Part shown: positions 1 through 7,955 of the stretch, piece after piece
How the letters are laid out: each line of letters begins with the position of its first letter
Position numbering within the stretch: the stretch's first letter is position 1
From: Microvirga flavescens
GTDB lineage: Bacteria > Pseudomonadota > Alphaproteobacteria > Rhizobiales > Beijerinckiaceae
Length of the DNA stretch: 64,000 bases
Assembly (NCBI RefSeq): GCF_003290125.1
Contig: NZ_QMKH01000006.1
Span: 167,086 to 231,085, forward strand
Reading direction: 5' to 3'
The notes under the pieces: model-generated
Database searches by the model: none
The model's input: the letters and a program-made list of their open reading frames with translations, nothing else
What the model was told of the DNA's origin: nothing
Made by a program: the position numbers and the translations under genes

Positions 1-670
1 CGTGTCGGGCGAGGGCGTGCAGCAGGCCCTGTTGAAGATCATGGAAGGCACCGTCGCGTCCGTGCCGCCGCAAGGGGGCCGCAAGCACCCGCAGCAGGAA
101 TTCCTGCAGGTGGATACGACGAATATCCTCTTCATCTGCGGCGGCGCGTTCGCCGGGCTGGAGCGGATCATCTCCGGACGCGGGAAGGGCACCTCCATCG
201 GCTTCGGCGCTTCGGTGCAGGCGCCGGATGATCGCCGCACGGGCGAGATCTTCCGTGAGGTGGAGCCCGAGGATCTCTTGAAGTTCGGCCTCATCCCCGA
301 ATTCGTCGGCCGCCTGCCAGTTCTGGCGACCCTCGAGGATCTTGATGAGGAAGCGCTGAAGAAGATTCTGCAGGAGCCCAAGAACGCCCTGGTCAAGCAG
401 TATCAACGTCTCTTCGAGATGGAGAACGTGCAGCTCACCTTCCAGGACGAGGCCCTTTCCCTCATTGCCCGCAAGGCCATCGAGCGCAGAACCGGCGCGC
501 GCGGCCTGCGTTCGATCATGGAGGGCATCCTGCTCGAGACCATGTACGACCTGCCGGGCCTCGACTCGGTGGAGCAGGTGGTCATCGGCCCCGAAGTCGT
601 GGAAGGGAAGGCGAAGCCGCTCTTCATCCACGGCGACCGTGCCGACCAGACGGCGAGTGTCAGCGCCTGA
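1..670 (+). CDS. clpX: ClpX, ATP-dependent unfoldase subunit of ClpXP (5' end outside window)
   Basis: This is the C-terminal half of ClpX, the AAA+ hexamer that unfolds tagged proteins and feeds them to ClpP in the cytoplasm. The window starts mid-gene, so the GTG at position 2 is an internal Val codon and not a start. Visible are the pore-loop motif [10 protein letters not shown] (substrate gating RKH loop), the segment [10 protein letters not shown] ahead of the ClpP-binding IGF-loop region, and the sensor-2 motif [14 protein letters not shown] in the small AAA+ domain. The Walker motifs and the zinc-binding domain lie upstream, out of view. The gene ends with TGA at 668-670, and lon follows 210 bases later in the same direction, the usual alphaproteobacterial order. 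Confidence 0.97.
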   Translation, partial: VSGEGVQQALLKIMEGTVASVPPQGGRKHPQQEFLQVDTTNILFICGGAFAGLERIISGRGKGTSIGFGASVQAPDDRRTGEIFREVEPEDLLKFGLIPEFVGRLPVLATLEDLDEEALKKILQEPKNALVKQYQRLFEMENVQLTFQDEALSLIARKAIERRTGARGLRSIMEGILLETMYDLPGLDSVEQVVIGPEVVEGKAKPLFIHGDRADQTASVSA

Positions 671-880
671 CGCCGACATGCGGCAAAGCGTGCCGGACCC
701 AGCCTTGAAAGCCTGGGTTCGACACGCCACTTCATTACTCGCGTGGACATCGTCCGCTCATCCTTCGAGGGATGGTTCCACGTCCGGGCGCAGCCAAATC
801 CCACAGCCTGAGCGCTCCGGTTCCCCGTTCGCAGGCCAGCTCAATCGAGGGGCAGGCGGACGACGTCGAAAGGAAGTCTC
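671..880 (+). promoter_or_regulatory. clpX-lon intergenic region with an imperfect hairpin and a possible heat-shock promoter
   Basis: An imperfect hairpin at 698-719 (six pairs, a C-C mismatch, three pairs) may end or stabilise the clpX transcript, but no T-tract follows it. CTTGAAA at 704-710 resembles a sigma-32 -35 element, which would suit lon, but the matching -10 near 727-735 is poor. The purine-rich AGGAAG at 871-876 is the lon ribosome binding site. The promoter call is tentative. Confidence 0.35.
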
Positions 881-3304
881 ATGACACAATCGAAGCCACG
901 CCAGCCGATCGTTCCGGGTTCGACCGGGACATACGCTGTCCTGCCGTTGCGCGATATTGTCGTCTTTCCGCATATGATCGTGCCGCTCTTCGTGGGGCGC
1001 GAGAAGTCCATTCGGGCGCTGGAAGAGGTCGTCAAGGCCGACCGCCCGATCCTGCTTGCGACGCAGATCGATGCCACCGACGACGATCCGGCAACGGAGG
1101 CGATCTACAAGATCGGCACGCTCGCAAACGTGCTTCAACTCCTGAAGCTGCCCGACGGCACCGTGAAGGTGCTGGTCGAAGGCATGAGCCGCGCGAAGGT
1201 GAGCAACTACACCCGCACGGAAGAATTCTACGAAGCCGAGGCCGAAGCTCTCCCCGATGACATGGGAGATCAAATCGAGGCCGAGGCTCTTGCCCGCTCG
1301 GTGGTGTCCGAGTTCGAGAACTACGTGAAGCTCAACAAGAAGGTGTCGCCGGAAGTCGTTTCCGCAGTGACCCAGCTCGATGAACCCGCGAAGCTCGCCG
1401 ACACCATCGCCTCGCACCTCGCCATCAAGATCGCGGACAAGCAGGCTATCCTGGAGACCCCGACGGTCGCCGGTCGTCTCGAGAAGGTTCTCGGCATGAT
1501 GGAGAGCGAAATCTCCGTCCTGCAGGTCGAGAAGCGGATCCGCACCCGCGTGAAGCGTCAGATGGAGAAGACGCAGCGCGAGTACTATCTCAACGAGCAG
1601 ATGAAGGCGATCCAGAAGGAGCTCGGCGACGACGAAGGTCGCGACGAGTTGGCCGAGCTGGAAGAAAAGATCCAGAAGACCAAGCTCTCGAAGGAAGCCC
1701 GCGAGAAGGCGATGGGCGAGCTGAAGAAGCTGCGCCAGATGTCGCCGATGTCCGCGGAAGCGACCGTCGTGCGCAACTATCTCGACTGGCTGCTCGGCAT
1801 TCCGTGGAACCGCCGTTCGAAGATGCGCAAGGATCTCAAGGGAGCGCAGGATCTGCTCGATGCGGATCACTACGGTCTCGACAAGGTCAAGGAACGCATC
1901 GTCGAGTATCTCGCCGTTCAGCAGCGCGCGAACAAGCTGACGGGCCCGATCCTCTGCCTCGTCGGTCCTCCCGGCGTCGGCAAGACCTCGCTCGGCAAGT
2001 CGCTCGCCAAGGCGACGGGGCGCGAGTTCGTGCGCATGTCGCTCGGCGGCGTTCGCGATGAGTCCGAGATCCGCGGTCACCGCCGCACGTATATCGGCTC
2101 GATGCCCGGCAAGATCATCCAGTCGATGCGCAAGGCGAAGACGTCCAACCCGCTCATCCTGCTCGATGAGATCGACAAGATGGGCATGGACTTCCGTGGC
2201 GATCCGTCGGCGGCTCTGCTCGAGGTTCTCGATCCTGAGCAGAACAACACCTTCAACGATCATTACCTCGAGGTCGACTACGACCTGTCGAACGTGATGT
2301 TCGTGACGACCGCCAACACGCTGAACATCCCGGCGCCTCTTCTCGACCGCATGGAAGTGATCCGCATCGCGGGTTACACCGAGGAAGAGAAGGCGGAGAT
2401 CGCCCGCACGCACCTGATCCCCTCGGCCATGAAGAAGCATGGCCTCGCGGACAAGGAATGGTCGATCACCGACGAGGGTCTCTTGATGCTGATCCGCCGC
2501 TACACCCGCGAAGCGGGCGTGCGTAACCTTGAGCGCGAAGTCGCCAACCTGGCCCGCAAGGCCGTGAAGGAGATTTTGCTCAACAAGGTCAAGAAGGTTC
2601 AGGTCAGCCCGGACAACATCGCCGAGTTCTTAGGACCGCCGCGCTACCGTTATGGCGAGGTGGAAGCCGAGGACATGGTCGGTGCCGTTACGGGCCTTGC
2701 ATGGACGGAAGTGGGCGGCGAGTTGCTGACCATCGAAGGCATCATGATGCCCGGCAAGGGCAAGATGACCGTCACCGGCAACCTGCGTGACGTGATGAAG
2801 GAATCGATTTCCGCGGCGGCGTCCTACGTTCGCTCGCGCGCCGTCGATTTCGGTGTCGAGCCTCCGCTGTTCGACCGTCGCGACATTCACGTCCACGTGC
2901 CGGAAGGCGCGACGCCGAAGGATGGTCCCTCGGCCGGTATCGCGATGGCCACCGCCATCGTCTCCGTCATCACGGGCATTCCGGTCCGCCGGGATATCGC
3001 GATGACGGGCGAGGTGACCTTGCGCGGCCGCGTGCTGCCCATCGGCGGGTTGAAGGAGAAGCTTCTGGCGGCCCTCAGGGGCGGCATGAAGAAGGTCCTG
3101 ATCCCCGAGGAGAACACCAAGGACTTGGTCGATCTCCCGGCCAGTGTGAAGAACGGCCTCGAAATCGTGCCGGTCTCGCGCATGGATCAGGTTCTCGAGC
3201 ACGCCTTGACCCGCAAGCCTGAACCGATCGAATGGGAGGAGGGAAGCGTGCTTCCGAAGACCTCCGCTGCCGACGACGAATCGGTCGGCGTGATCGCCCA
3301 TTGA
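881..3304 (+). CDS. lon: Lon, ATP-dependent serine protease
   Basis: Lon degrades misfolded proteins and specific regulators in the cytoplasm as a homohexamer. The 807-residue product has full family length. It has an N-terminal substrate-binding domain (about residues 18-215), a coiled-coil stretch (about 215-300), an AAA+ module with Walker A GPPGVGKT at 362-369 and Walker B LLDEIDKM, and a C-terminal protease domain. The protease dyad is intact: Ser684 in PKDGPSAG, and Lys727, the second lysine of GGLKEKL. The ATG at 881 has AGGAAG five bases upstream. A strong terminator follows the gene, so lon is probably transcribed separately from hupB. In alphaproteobacteria Lon affects cell-cycle regulators and is often heat induced; this is family knowledge, not seen here. 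Confidence 0.98.
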   Translation: MTQSKPRQPIVPGSTGTYAVLPLRDIVVFPHMIVPLFVGREKSIRALEEVVKADRPILLATQIDATDDDPATEAIYKIGTLANVLQLLKLPDGTVKVLVEGMSRAKVSNYTRTEEFYEAEAEALPDDMGDQIEAEALARSVVSEFENYVKLNKKVSPEVVSAVTQLDEPAKLADTIASHLAIKIADKQAILETPTVAGRLEKVLGMMESEISVLQVEKRIRTRVKRQMEKTQREYYLNEQMKAIQKELGDDEGRDELAELEEKIQKTKLSKEAREKAMGELKKLRQMSPMSAEATVVRNYLDWLLGIPWNRRSKMRKDLKGAQDLLDADHYGLDKVKERIVEYLAVQQRANKLTGPILCLVGPPGVGKTSLGKSLAKATGREFVRMSLGGVRDESEIRGHRRTYIGSMPGKIIQSMRKAKTSNPLILLDEIDKMGMDFRGDPSAALLEVLDPEQNNTFNDHYLEVDYDLSNVMFVTTANTLNIPAPLLDRMEVIRIAGYTEEEKAEIARTHLIPSAMKKHGLADKEWSITDEGLLMLIRRYTREAGVRNLEREVANLARKAVKEILLNKVKKVQVSPDNIAEFLGPPRYRYGEVEAEDMVGAVTGLAWTEVGGELLTIEGIMMPGKGKMTVTGNLRDVMKESISAAASYVRSRAVDFGVEPPLFDRRDIHVHVPEGATPKDGPSAGIAMATAIVSVITGIPVRRDIAMTGEVTLRGRVLPIGGLKEKLLAALRGGMKKVLIPEENTKDLVDLPASVKNGLEIVPVSRMDQVLEHALTRKPEPIEWEEGSVLPKTSAADDESVGVIAH

Positions 3305-3330
3305 TAGTTGCCGTTACGGCATTTTCAGAA

Positions 3331-3367
3331 AAAGCCCCCGGATGATGAATCCGGGGGCTTCTTTTTG
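3331..3367 (+). terminator. Rho-independent terminator after lon
   Basis: A perfect 11-bp stem pairs 3332-3342 with 3350-3360 around the seven-base loop TGATGAA, followed by CTTTTTG. It starts 27 bases past the lon stop codon. Confidence 0.9.
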
Positions 3368-3505
3368 ATGTGGACTGTCGAAAAATGGCTCATTCTAGCC
3401 GTTTCAGGGGTTGCATGCGGGTTGGCTTTAGGTCACACGGTTCATCCCTGAAGCGGCGGCCAGCATACTCAATCCGAGCTGCCGCGATCATTGGAGGTTA
3501 AGGAT

Positions 3506-3784
3506 ATGAATAAAGGCGAGCTCGTTGCTGCCGTGGCCGATAAGGTCGGTTTGTCCAAGGGTCAGGCTGGCGAAGCCATCGACGCCGCCATCGAGGCCAT
3601 CACCGGCGCTCTGAAGAAGGGCGACGAGGTCAAGATCGTTGGTTTCGGCACCTTTGTCGTGACGAACCGCGCCGCTGGCGAAGCGCGCAACCCGCGCACC
3701 GGCGAGAAGGTCAAGGTTCCGGCTTCGAAGACCCCGAAGTTCCGCGCTGGCGCGGGCCTGAAGGACGCCGTGAACGGCAAGTAA
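3506..3784 (+). CDS. hupB: HU-family nucleoid DNA-binding protein
   Basis: HU is a small dimeric protein that bends and compacts DNA. The 92-residue product starts MNKGELVAAVADKVGLS, has the helical dimerisation half, and carries the DNA-wrapping beta-arm signature GFGTF...RAAGEARNPRTGEK. An in-frame TTG at 3491 would add five residues. The ATG at 3506 is preferred because GGAGGT at 3493-3498 sits seven bases upstream of it and the resulting length matches HU. The position directly after lon, with its own terminator, is the common alphaproteobacterial arrangement. Expression is usually very high; here only the strong ribosome binding site supports that. Confidence 0.97.
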   Translation: MNKGELVAAVADKVGLSKGQAGEAIDAAIEAITGALKKGDEVKIVGFGTFVVTNRAAGEARNPRTGEKVKVPASKTPKFRAGAGLKDAVNGK

Positions 3785-3818
3785 TCTCTTTTTCGATTAC
3801 GTTTTTGCCTAACGAGGG

Positions 3819-3853
3819 CCGGCAGCGCTTGCGTTGTCGGTCTTCTCTTTTTA
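3819..3853 (+). terminator. Rho-independent terminator after hupB
   Basis: CCGGCAGCGC at 3819-3828 pairs with GCGTTGTCGG at 3831-3840 (with two G-T wobbles; the innermost pairs probably open as loop), followed by the pyrimidine run TCTTCTCTTTTT. It lies 35 bases after the hupB stop codon. Confidence 0.75.
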
Positions 3854-3911
3854 TGTCGTAGCATCTTCAACCGCACGATCCGGCGTATGAGCGCTCGGTC
3901 GAAAGCGGCGA

Positions 3912-3987
3912 GGGCGGTTAGCTCAGTTGGTAGAGCATCTCGTTTACACCGAGAGGGTCGGCGGTTCGAGCCCGTCACCGCCCACCA
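3912..3987 (+). tRNA. tRNA-Val(TAC)
   Basis: A 76-base cloverleaf: acceptor GGGCGGT (3912-3918) pairs with ACCGCCC (3977-3983), then discriminator A and an encoded CCA at 3985-3987. The D arm is GCTC...GAGC. The anticodon stem TCTCG/CGAGA holds loop TTTACAC, giving anticodon TAC (valine, GUA codons). The T arm carries TTCGAGC. All stems are intact. Confidence 0.97.
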
Positions 3988-4091
3988 TTTCTCAAGCCGG
4001 ATCCCGGCTCCTCTTCTGAACATTGCACGCGCTCTGCGCGATTGATCGACAAGCCATGCGGCATGCTCCGATGTGTCGCAGTGTAACGATA

Positions 4092-4108
4092 TTAACTTTT
4101 CTTTAACC
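4092..4108 (+). promoter_or_regulatory. Putative full CtrA-binding site
   Basis: The sequence TTAA (4092-4095), seven bases, then TTAACC (4103-4108) is an exact match to the alphaproteobacterial CtrA consensus TTAA-N7-TTAAC; the second half with the two following bases reads TTAACCAT. It lies 42 bases upstream of the ATG of the small membrane protein at 4150, a sensible position for a CtrA-controlled promoter. Binding is inferred from the motif alone. Confidence 0.55.
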
Positions 4109-4149
4109 ATGCTCCTGTATTGATTTGTTCATAGTGGAGGATTTTTCAG

Positions 4150-4284
4150 ATGTCCGTACTCCTGATCGGCGTTGTTTTCATTTCCTCGACCTGCCTCGTC
4201 TCGATCCCCCTCATTCGGATGTGGGGGCTTCCTCCAGATGAGATCCGCACGGGTCATGCGGGGCCTACACTCGCGCCGCGTTGA
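4150..4284 (+). CDS. Small single-pass membrane protein (44 aa), paralogue of the one at 5053-5184
   Basis: No family is recognised. The product starts MSVLLIGVVFISSTC, has one hydrophobic helix over residues 3-21 with CLVSIP at its end, then a short cytoplasmic-looking tail with RMWG, DEIR and AGPTLAPR. A GGAGG at 4136-4140 sits nine bases before the ATG. The strongest evidence that it is real is a second ORF 900 bases downstream encoding the same pattern (GVVFxSSxCLVSIP, R-W-G, E-(I/V)-R, AGPxLAP) with mostly conservative substitutions. A CtrA-type box lies upstream, so cell-cycle control is possible. Function unknown. Confidence 0.7.
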   Translation: MSVLLIGVVFISSTCLVSIPLIRMWGLPPDEIRTGHAGPTLAPR

Positions 4285-5039
4285 TCGGGCCACACGTCTC
4301 TCGAACGCGAAAGCTTTCAACCTGGTCCCCCCAAAGATCGGCCCGCCGCGAGTTTGCCGGGATCGAGCCGCTAAAGCGTTGGGGCGGCCTGTGTCTTCGG
4401 GCGCGCGCCCATGCGGATCGTTCTTGCTCGATCGCTGTCTTGTCCTGTGACGTCGCAGCCACTCACGTCATCGCCGACCGCGCACCTCAAGACAGCCCCG
4501 ATAAACGCTTGGTATCCTCTCCCGCTTCGAAGGCCTGGAGTGTCGGTCTCTCTTGATTCCCGCCCGGATTGGGCCCCGTAGATTCGCATGGAGCCTCATG
4601 AAGGCCCGCGTGGCATGTGTTCGATTTCAAGTTCGAGACGAGCCACGCGATGTCGATCCGAGTCATTTCCACGGTGCAACCCACGCAGACGGCTGCGGGC
4701 GTTCATGCCGCAGTCGCCAGCTCAGGCGTTTTCTCATGATCGAGACGTTGGGATCTCTCTCGGCCACCGGCGCCGGTGCCAACGGCATTCGCGGGGCGGT
4801 GGGAGCCCTGGCCGTGACCGTCGCGGGAAGCGTGTCTGCCGCGAATTATGGGATTTATGCGAGTAGCGGCAGCAATTCGTTACATGTTGCAACCGGAGGC
4901 CCCGAGCCCCGGCAAGCTCCGCGCAGCCTTCTAAGGCTAACCATTGCCGCAGAATTCGGTTGCGCTTCGGCGGCAGCTCCGCCAAACAATGTTGCAATGC
5001 AACTGAGTTTCGTTAGTCGTATTCTATCCTTTGCGAATC
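4285..5039 (+). other. Intergenic stretch with no convincing intact gene
   Basis: About 755 bases lie between the two paralogous micropeptide genes. Several short overlapping ORFs exist but none has both a good ribosome binding site and a recognisable product. The only recognisable piece is a repeat-like segment at 4736-4905, listed separately. CTAACCAT near 4935 resembles a CtrA half-site but is incomplete. Confidence 0.5.
4736..4905 (+). pseudogene. Possible remnant of an autotransporter or adhesin repeat
   Basis: One frame from the ATG at 4736 reads GSLSATGAGANGIRGAVG, then VTVAGSVSAANYGIYASS, then SNSLHVATGG. This Gly/Ala/Ser/Val-rich pattern with the phrase GIYASS resembles the passenger-domain repeats of large Rhizobiales autotransporters. 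The frame then loses that character and runs on to a stop at 5048-5050. There is no signal peptide or beta-barrel, so if real it is a fragment. The similarity is from memory and unchecked. Confidence 0.3.
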
Positions 5040-5052
5040 GGAGGCCCTGACG

Positions 5053-5184
5053 GTGTCCATCTTCCTGGTCGGTGTGGTTTTCGTCTCCAGCGCCTGTCTT
5101 GTCTCGATTCCGTTTTTCCGACTCTGGGGCGCCACCTCGGAGGAGGTTCGCGGCGAGAAAGCTGGCCCTTCGCTCGCTCCGTGA
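5053..5184 (+). CDS. Small single-pass membrane protein (43 aa), paralogue of the one at 4150-4284
   Basis: Starts at GTG 5053 with GGAGG at 5040-5044 eight bases upstream. The product begins (M)SIFLVGVVFVSSAC and has the same order of elements as the 4150 protein: one membrane helix, CLVSIP, R-W-G, EEVR, AGPSLAP. The two proteins are close in length (44 and 43 residues) and most differences are conservative (I/V, L/F, T/A, D/E), which argues for selection on the protein. No CtrA-type box comparable to that at 4092 is evident. Function unknown. Confidence 0.7.
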   Translation: MSIFLVGVVFVSSACLVSIPFFRLWGATSEEVRGEKAGPSLAP

Positions 5185-5297
5185 TGGAAGGCCTTTCTAA
5201 TGCCGGTTCGATGCGCCGGCAGAAGGGCCTGTTTTCGCCATTTTTCGGCTTACCCTGCCGTGTTCGACAAACAATCGGCAAATTAAATTTCAGAGGC

Positions 5298-5326
5298 TTG
5301 ACACTGCTGGAGGGGCGTCCTTAAAC
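5298..5326 (+). promoter_or_regulatory. Sigma-70-type promoter, duplicate of the tRNA-Asp promoter
   Basis: TTGACA at 5298-5303, a 17-base spacer, and TTAAAC at 5321-5326. The same arrangement stands in front of the intact tRNA-Asp at 6950-6977. The downstream tRNA copy is broken, so this promoter may now transcribe the acyltransferase gene that begins at 5459. Confidence 0.6.
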
Positions 5327-5354
5327 GCCTCACACCGCTTGGGCGGTCAGTTGC

Positions 5355-5423
5355 GCGGGCGTAGCTCAGTTGGTTAGAGTGCCAGCCTGTCACGCCGGAG
5401 GTCACGGGTTTGCCCCGCCCACC
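5355..5423 (+). pseudogene. Decayed tRNA-Asp copy
   Basis: From 5355 to about 5410 this is nearly identical to the intact tRNA-Asp at 7009-7085, including acceptor 5' strand GCGGGCG, the D arm and anticodon loop CTGTCAC (GTC). The anticodon stem carries a G-to-A change that gives an A-C mismatch. The T arm and the 3' acceptor strand are collapsed by small deletions (TTTGCCCCGCCCACC in place of the normal T loop, stem and CGCCCGC-GCCA). It cannot form a cloverleaf or encode a usable CCA end. Confidence 0.85.
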
Positions 5424-5458
5424 TTCACCCTCTGAAAAGCAAGCAGTTCTCGCGCATT

Positions 5459-6688
5459 ATGATCGGGATTTCAGCCCCTCAGAAGAACGAATCTCTAGAG
5501 GCAATCAGGGGGTTGGCTTCCCTTAATGTGGCACTGTCCCACTACCTTATATCGTTCTTCCCGTTTGTCGGGAATTTCCTCTGGAATGGCCACGATTTCA
5601 CGACACGACCGGTCACCCAGCGCTACGATTGGGAGGGATTTTTCGGCGCATTCCCCTTCACTCTGCTTTTTAATGGCACCTTTCCGGTTTGCATCTTCTT
5701 CGCTCTCAGCGGATATGTTTTGAGCGCATCCTTTATCTACACAGGTCGATATGAGGCCTTAAGGTCCGCTGCCCTCAAGCGTTACCCGAGAATTGTAATT
5801 CCCGTATTAGTCTCTGTGCTTGTTACCTGGGCGTTGATTGCATCGGGAGCCATGTCAACCTGGATGGCGCGGTCGATCGGAGCTGCGCCGTGGTTGACGG
5901 ATATCTACTCGAAGCCCGTACCGCTGCTTTCAGCGATCTGGACGGGGGCGATTGGTGCTCCTCTGCTGGGGGAGGTGTCTATCAATGTTCCCCTTTGGAC
6001 CATCAAGATCGAGATCATCGCCTCGTTTATGCTCTTTGCAGCTTACGCCCTTGCGGGAAACCGAAGGCCCTATCTCGCCGCTGCATTCTTTATTGCCGGA
6101 GTCGTCGCCTTGTTCCCATCCTCGGATATGGCGATTTATTATATGACGTTTTTTGCAGGCAGCCTTGTCCACTACAGCAAGCGATACCTTGGAAGATTGG
6201 AAATTGCGGGAGGCATACTTATCGCTTTTGGCATTTTCCTTGGCGCTTTCGATTATTCGCCGCGACTTGAATGGTTTGCCGGCATTGTGCCGTCGATTGG
6301 TTGGTTAAACGCCACAAAGATGCAAGTTTCCTATTCGATCGGTGCCTTGTGCCTTCTGGCTGGTGTGGTGACATCCGCGCGTGCTTCAGCTTGGTTGGAA
6401 AGGCCGATTCTTGTTTATACGGGAAAAATTTCTTTCGGACTGTACCTCCTCCATTGGCCAATCATTTGTTCGCTTGGCTTTGCCGTCGTCGGGGCGCTTT
6501 TGAATTTAGGAGTGTCTTATCCGATAGCGGTGGGCGGCTCTGCTATTGTCACCTTCGCAGCAATATTTACGGCTGCTGCAGCCTTTACACGGTTCGTCGA
6601 CAGTCCGGCGACAGAGCTGGGCAAGCGATTGGCGAGGCGTCAGGGGGCGACCGCAATCGATGAAGCGCTGGGACAGGCAGTTCGATAG
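5459..6688 (+). CDS. Acyltransferase-3 family integral membrane protein (OafA-like)
   Basis: A 409-residue polytopic protein with about ten hydrophobic segments. It begins with the family hallmark LEAIRGLASLNVALSHY, in which Arg and His are the expected active-site residues, and has the segment FFALSGYVLS. Members transfer acetyl or other acyl groups to surface polysaccharides, lipid A or nodulation-type oligosaccharides across the inner membrane; the substrate cannot be told. The gene sits alone between a decayed and an intact tRNA-Asp. It is visibly richer in A/T than the flanking housekeeping genes and has no clear Shine-Dalgarno sequence. It looks like acquired DNA and could be driven by the promoter at 5298-5326. 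Confidence 0.85.
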   Translation: MIGISAPQKNESLEAIRGLASLNVALSHYLISFFPFVGNFLWNGHDFTTRPVTQRYDWEGFFGAFPFTLLFNGTFPVCIFFALSGYVLSASFIYTGRYEALRSAALKRYPRIVIPVLVSVLVTWALIASGAMSTWMARSIGAAPWLTDIYSKPVPLLSAIWTGAIGAPLLGEVSINVPLWTIKIEIIASFMLFAAYALAGNRRPYLAAAFFIAGVVALFPSSDMAIYYMTFFAGSLVHYSKRYLGRLEIAGGILIAFGIFLGAFDYSPRLEWFAGIVPSIGWLNATKMQVSYSIGALCLLAGVVTSARASAWLERPILVYTGKISFGLYLLHWPIICSLGFAVVGALLNLGVSYPIAVGGSAIVTFAAIFTAAAAFTRFVDSPATELGKRLARRQGATAIDEALGQAVR

Positions 6689-6949
6689 CGCTAGGCCAAG
6701 CGGTTCTGTGCGTATTCTCGTCCGGTGAAAGTTAACGGCAGCCAAGGTCGTCGGAAACGAGGCTATGACCGCCCAACTAACACGGCCTCGTGAGATTCGT
6801 AGTTCGAGTGACGTGCCGCCTCTGCCGCTTCGCTAGCTAGCTTTCTCAAGTCTCAGGTCGGGTTTCTTTCTCAGGTTGCTCGTTTGCTGCTTTTTCGCCC
6901 CTTTTTCATTGCCGCCGTCAACATTCTTCAAATTAAAATCCCGAGGCGC
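6689..6949 (+). other. Intergenic region after the acyltransferase gene
   Basis: Pyrimidine-rich, relatively AT-rich sequence with no convincing ORF, RNA or terminator. From about 6933 it becomes similar to the segment before the decayed tRNA-Asp (5283 onward), marking the start of the second duplicate. Confidence 0.5.
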
Positions 6950-6977
6950 TTGACACCGCCGGGGGGCGCCCTTAAAC
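6950..6977 (+). promoter_or_regulatory. tRNA-Asp promoter
   Basis: TTGACA at 6950-6955, a 16-base spacer, and TTAAAC at 6972-6977, then a GC-rich discriminator. The tRNA begins 31 bases after the -10. The element is conserved in the duplicate at 5298-5326. Confidence 0.7.
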
Positions 6978-7008
6978 CCCGCCCCACACCGCTTCGGCGG
7001 TCAGTTGC

Positions 7009-7085
7009 GCGGGCGTAGCTCAGTTGGTTAGAGTGCCGGCCTGTCACGCCGGAGGTCGCGGGTTCGAGCCCCGTCGCCCGCGCCA
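7009..7085 (+). tRNA. tRNA-Asp(GTC)
   Basis: A 77-base cloverleaf: acceptor GCGGGCG (7009-7015) pairs with CGCCCGC (7075-7081), discriminator G at 7082, encoded CCA at 7083-7085. Anticodon stem CCGGC/GCCGG encloses CTGTCAC, anticodon GTC. T loop TTCGAGC is normal. This is the functional partner of the decayed copy at 5355. Confidence 0.97.
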
Positions 7086-7589
7086 CTCATCAGCAGTTTT
7101 GAAAACTGCCACGCGGCCAGAGTCGCCTTGCTCCCAAGATAATTCGTTCATGATTAACCGCTGCTCTTCGTGACAGGGCGAAGCGTTTTTGCCGGAACGC
7201 CTGCGGCAGTGAGGCATTCCTGCCGCGCATGGCAGATGTTTTTCTGGCCTTTCAATTGCATTGCCGGAATGCCCCTCTATGCCCCACCCGGGCTTGCAGC
7301 CGGGATTTCCAATCCCTTGCCGCTATTCGGCCCGGCTGCAGGCTGGGGCGGTCGTTTTTGGCACTTCAGGAGGGCTGTTCGGGGCTCCGCAGGGGGCAAA
7401 AAAAGGCGGTAGAGTACTTTAGAAACGTTCTTTCCGCAGTGCGGCAAACACTTGTCAGGGAAGGGGATCTCGGTTAAGCGTCCGGCCACAATTCGTGGTT
7501 TGTCGCAGGGCCTGTCACAAGGCGCTATTCCGATTAAATCCAGGAGTTGAGGCGGGTTTTGGAACCTGCCCGTTTCCCTTAGGTGTCGC
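7086..7589 (+). other. tRNA-Asp to nuoA intergenic region, probably holding the nuo promoter
   Basis: About 500 bases without a convincing gene; the short ORFs near 7170-7477 have no ribosome binding site or recognisable product. GCAGTTTT-G-AAAACTGC at 7093-7109 is a perfect inverted repeat just after the tRNA and could help end its transcript. TTGTCA at 7452-7457 with TTAAGC at 7474-7479 (16-base spacer) is a candidate promoter 110 bases ahead of nuoA. A half-site TTAACC lies near 7154. Confidence 0.4.
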
Positions 7590-7955
7590 ATGACGAATCT
7601 TCTCGCGGACTACCTGCCTCTGGTCATCTTTATCGGCGTTTCGCTGGTGATCGGTCTGGCGCTGCTCGTTGCCCCCTTCATCGTTGCCTATAGCCGCCCC
7701 GACACGGAGAAGCTGTCGGCCTACGAGTGCGGCTTCAACGCCTTCGACGATGCGCGCATGAAATTCGATGTGCGATTCTATCTCGTCTCCATCCTTTTCA
7801 TCATCTTCGACCTTGAAGTGGCCTTCCTCTTTCCCTGGGCGATCACGTTCGGCGGTCTCGGGTGGTTCGGCTTCATCTCCATGATGATCTTCCTCGGGGT
7901 GCTGACCGTCGGCTTCGTTTACGAATGGAAGAAGGGAGCTTTGGAATGGGATTGA
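7590..7955 (+). CDS. nuoA: NuoA, NADH-quinone oxidoreductase subunit A
   Basis: Small membrane subunit of complex I, near the quinone-site junction of the membrane arm. The 121 residues form three hydrophobic helices. The loop PLDT-like segment is represented by [20 protein letters not shown], and helix 2 carries [11 protein letters not shown] with the conserved acidic residues. First gene of the nuo operon; it overlaps the start of nuoB by ten bases, which suggests translational coupling. Confidence 0.97.
   Translation: MTNLLADYLPLVIFIGVSLVIGLALLVAPFIVAYSRPDTEKLSAYECGFNAFDDARMKFDVRFYLVSILFIIFDLEVAFLFPWAITFGGLGWFGFISMMIFLGVLTVGFVYEWKKGALEWD

Noticed and set aside
758..2440. A 560-codon open frame on the - strand opposite lon
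   Set aside because: Antisense to lon and of shadow-type composition, with no initiation signal.
5283..7085. Reading the tRNA-Asp duplication as attL/attR of an integrated island
   Set aside because: Integrase sites duplicate the 3' end of a tRNA; here the promoter and 5' body are duplicated, and no integrase gene is present.
7170..7477. Two overlapping ~80-codon ORFs between tRNA-Asp and nuoA
   Set aside because: No initiation signals and no conserved-looking features; they more likely lie in nontranslated leader DNA.
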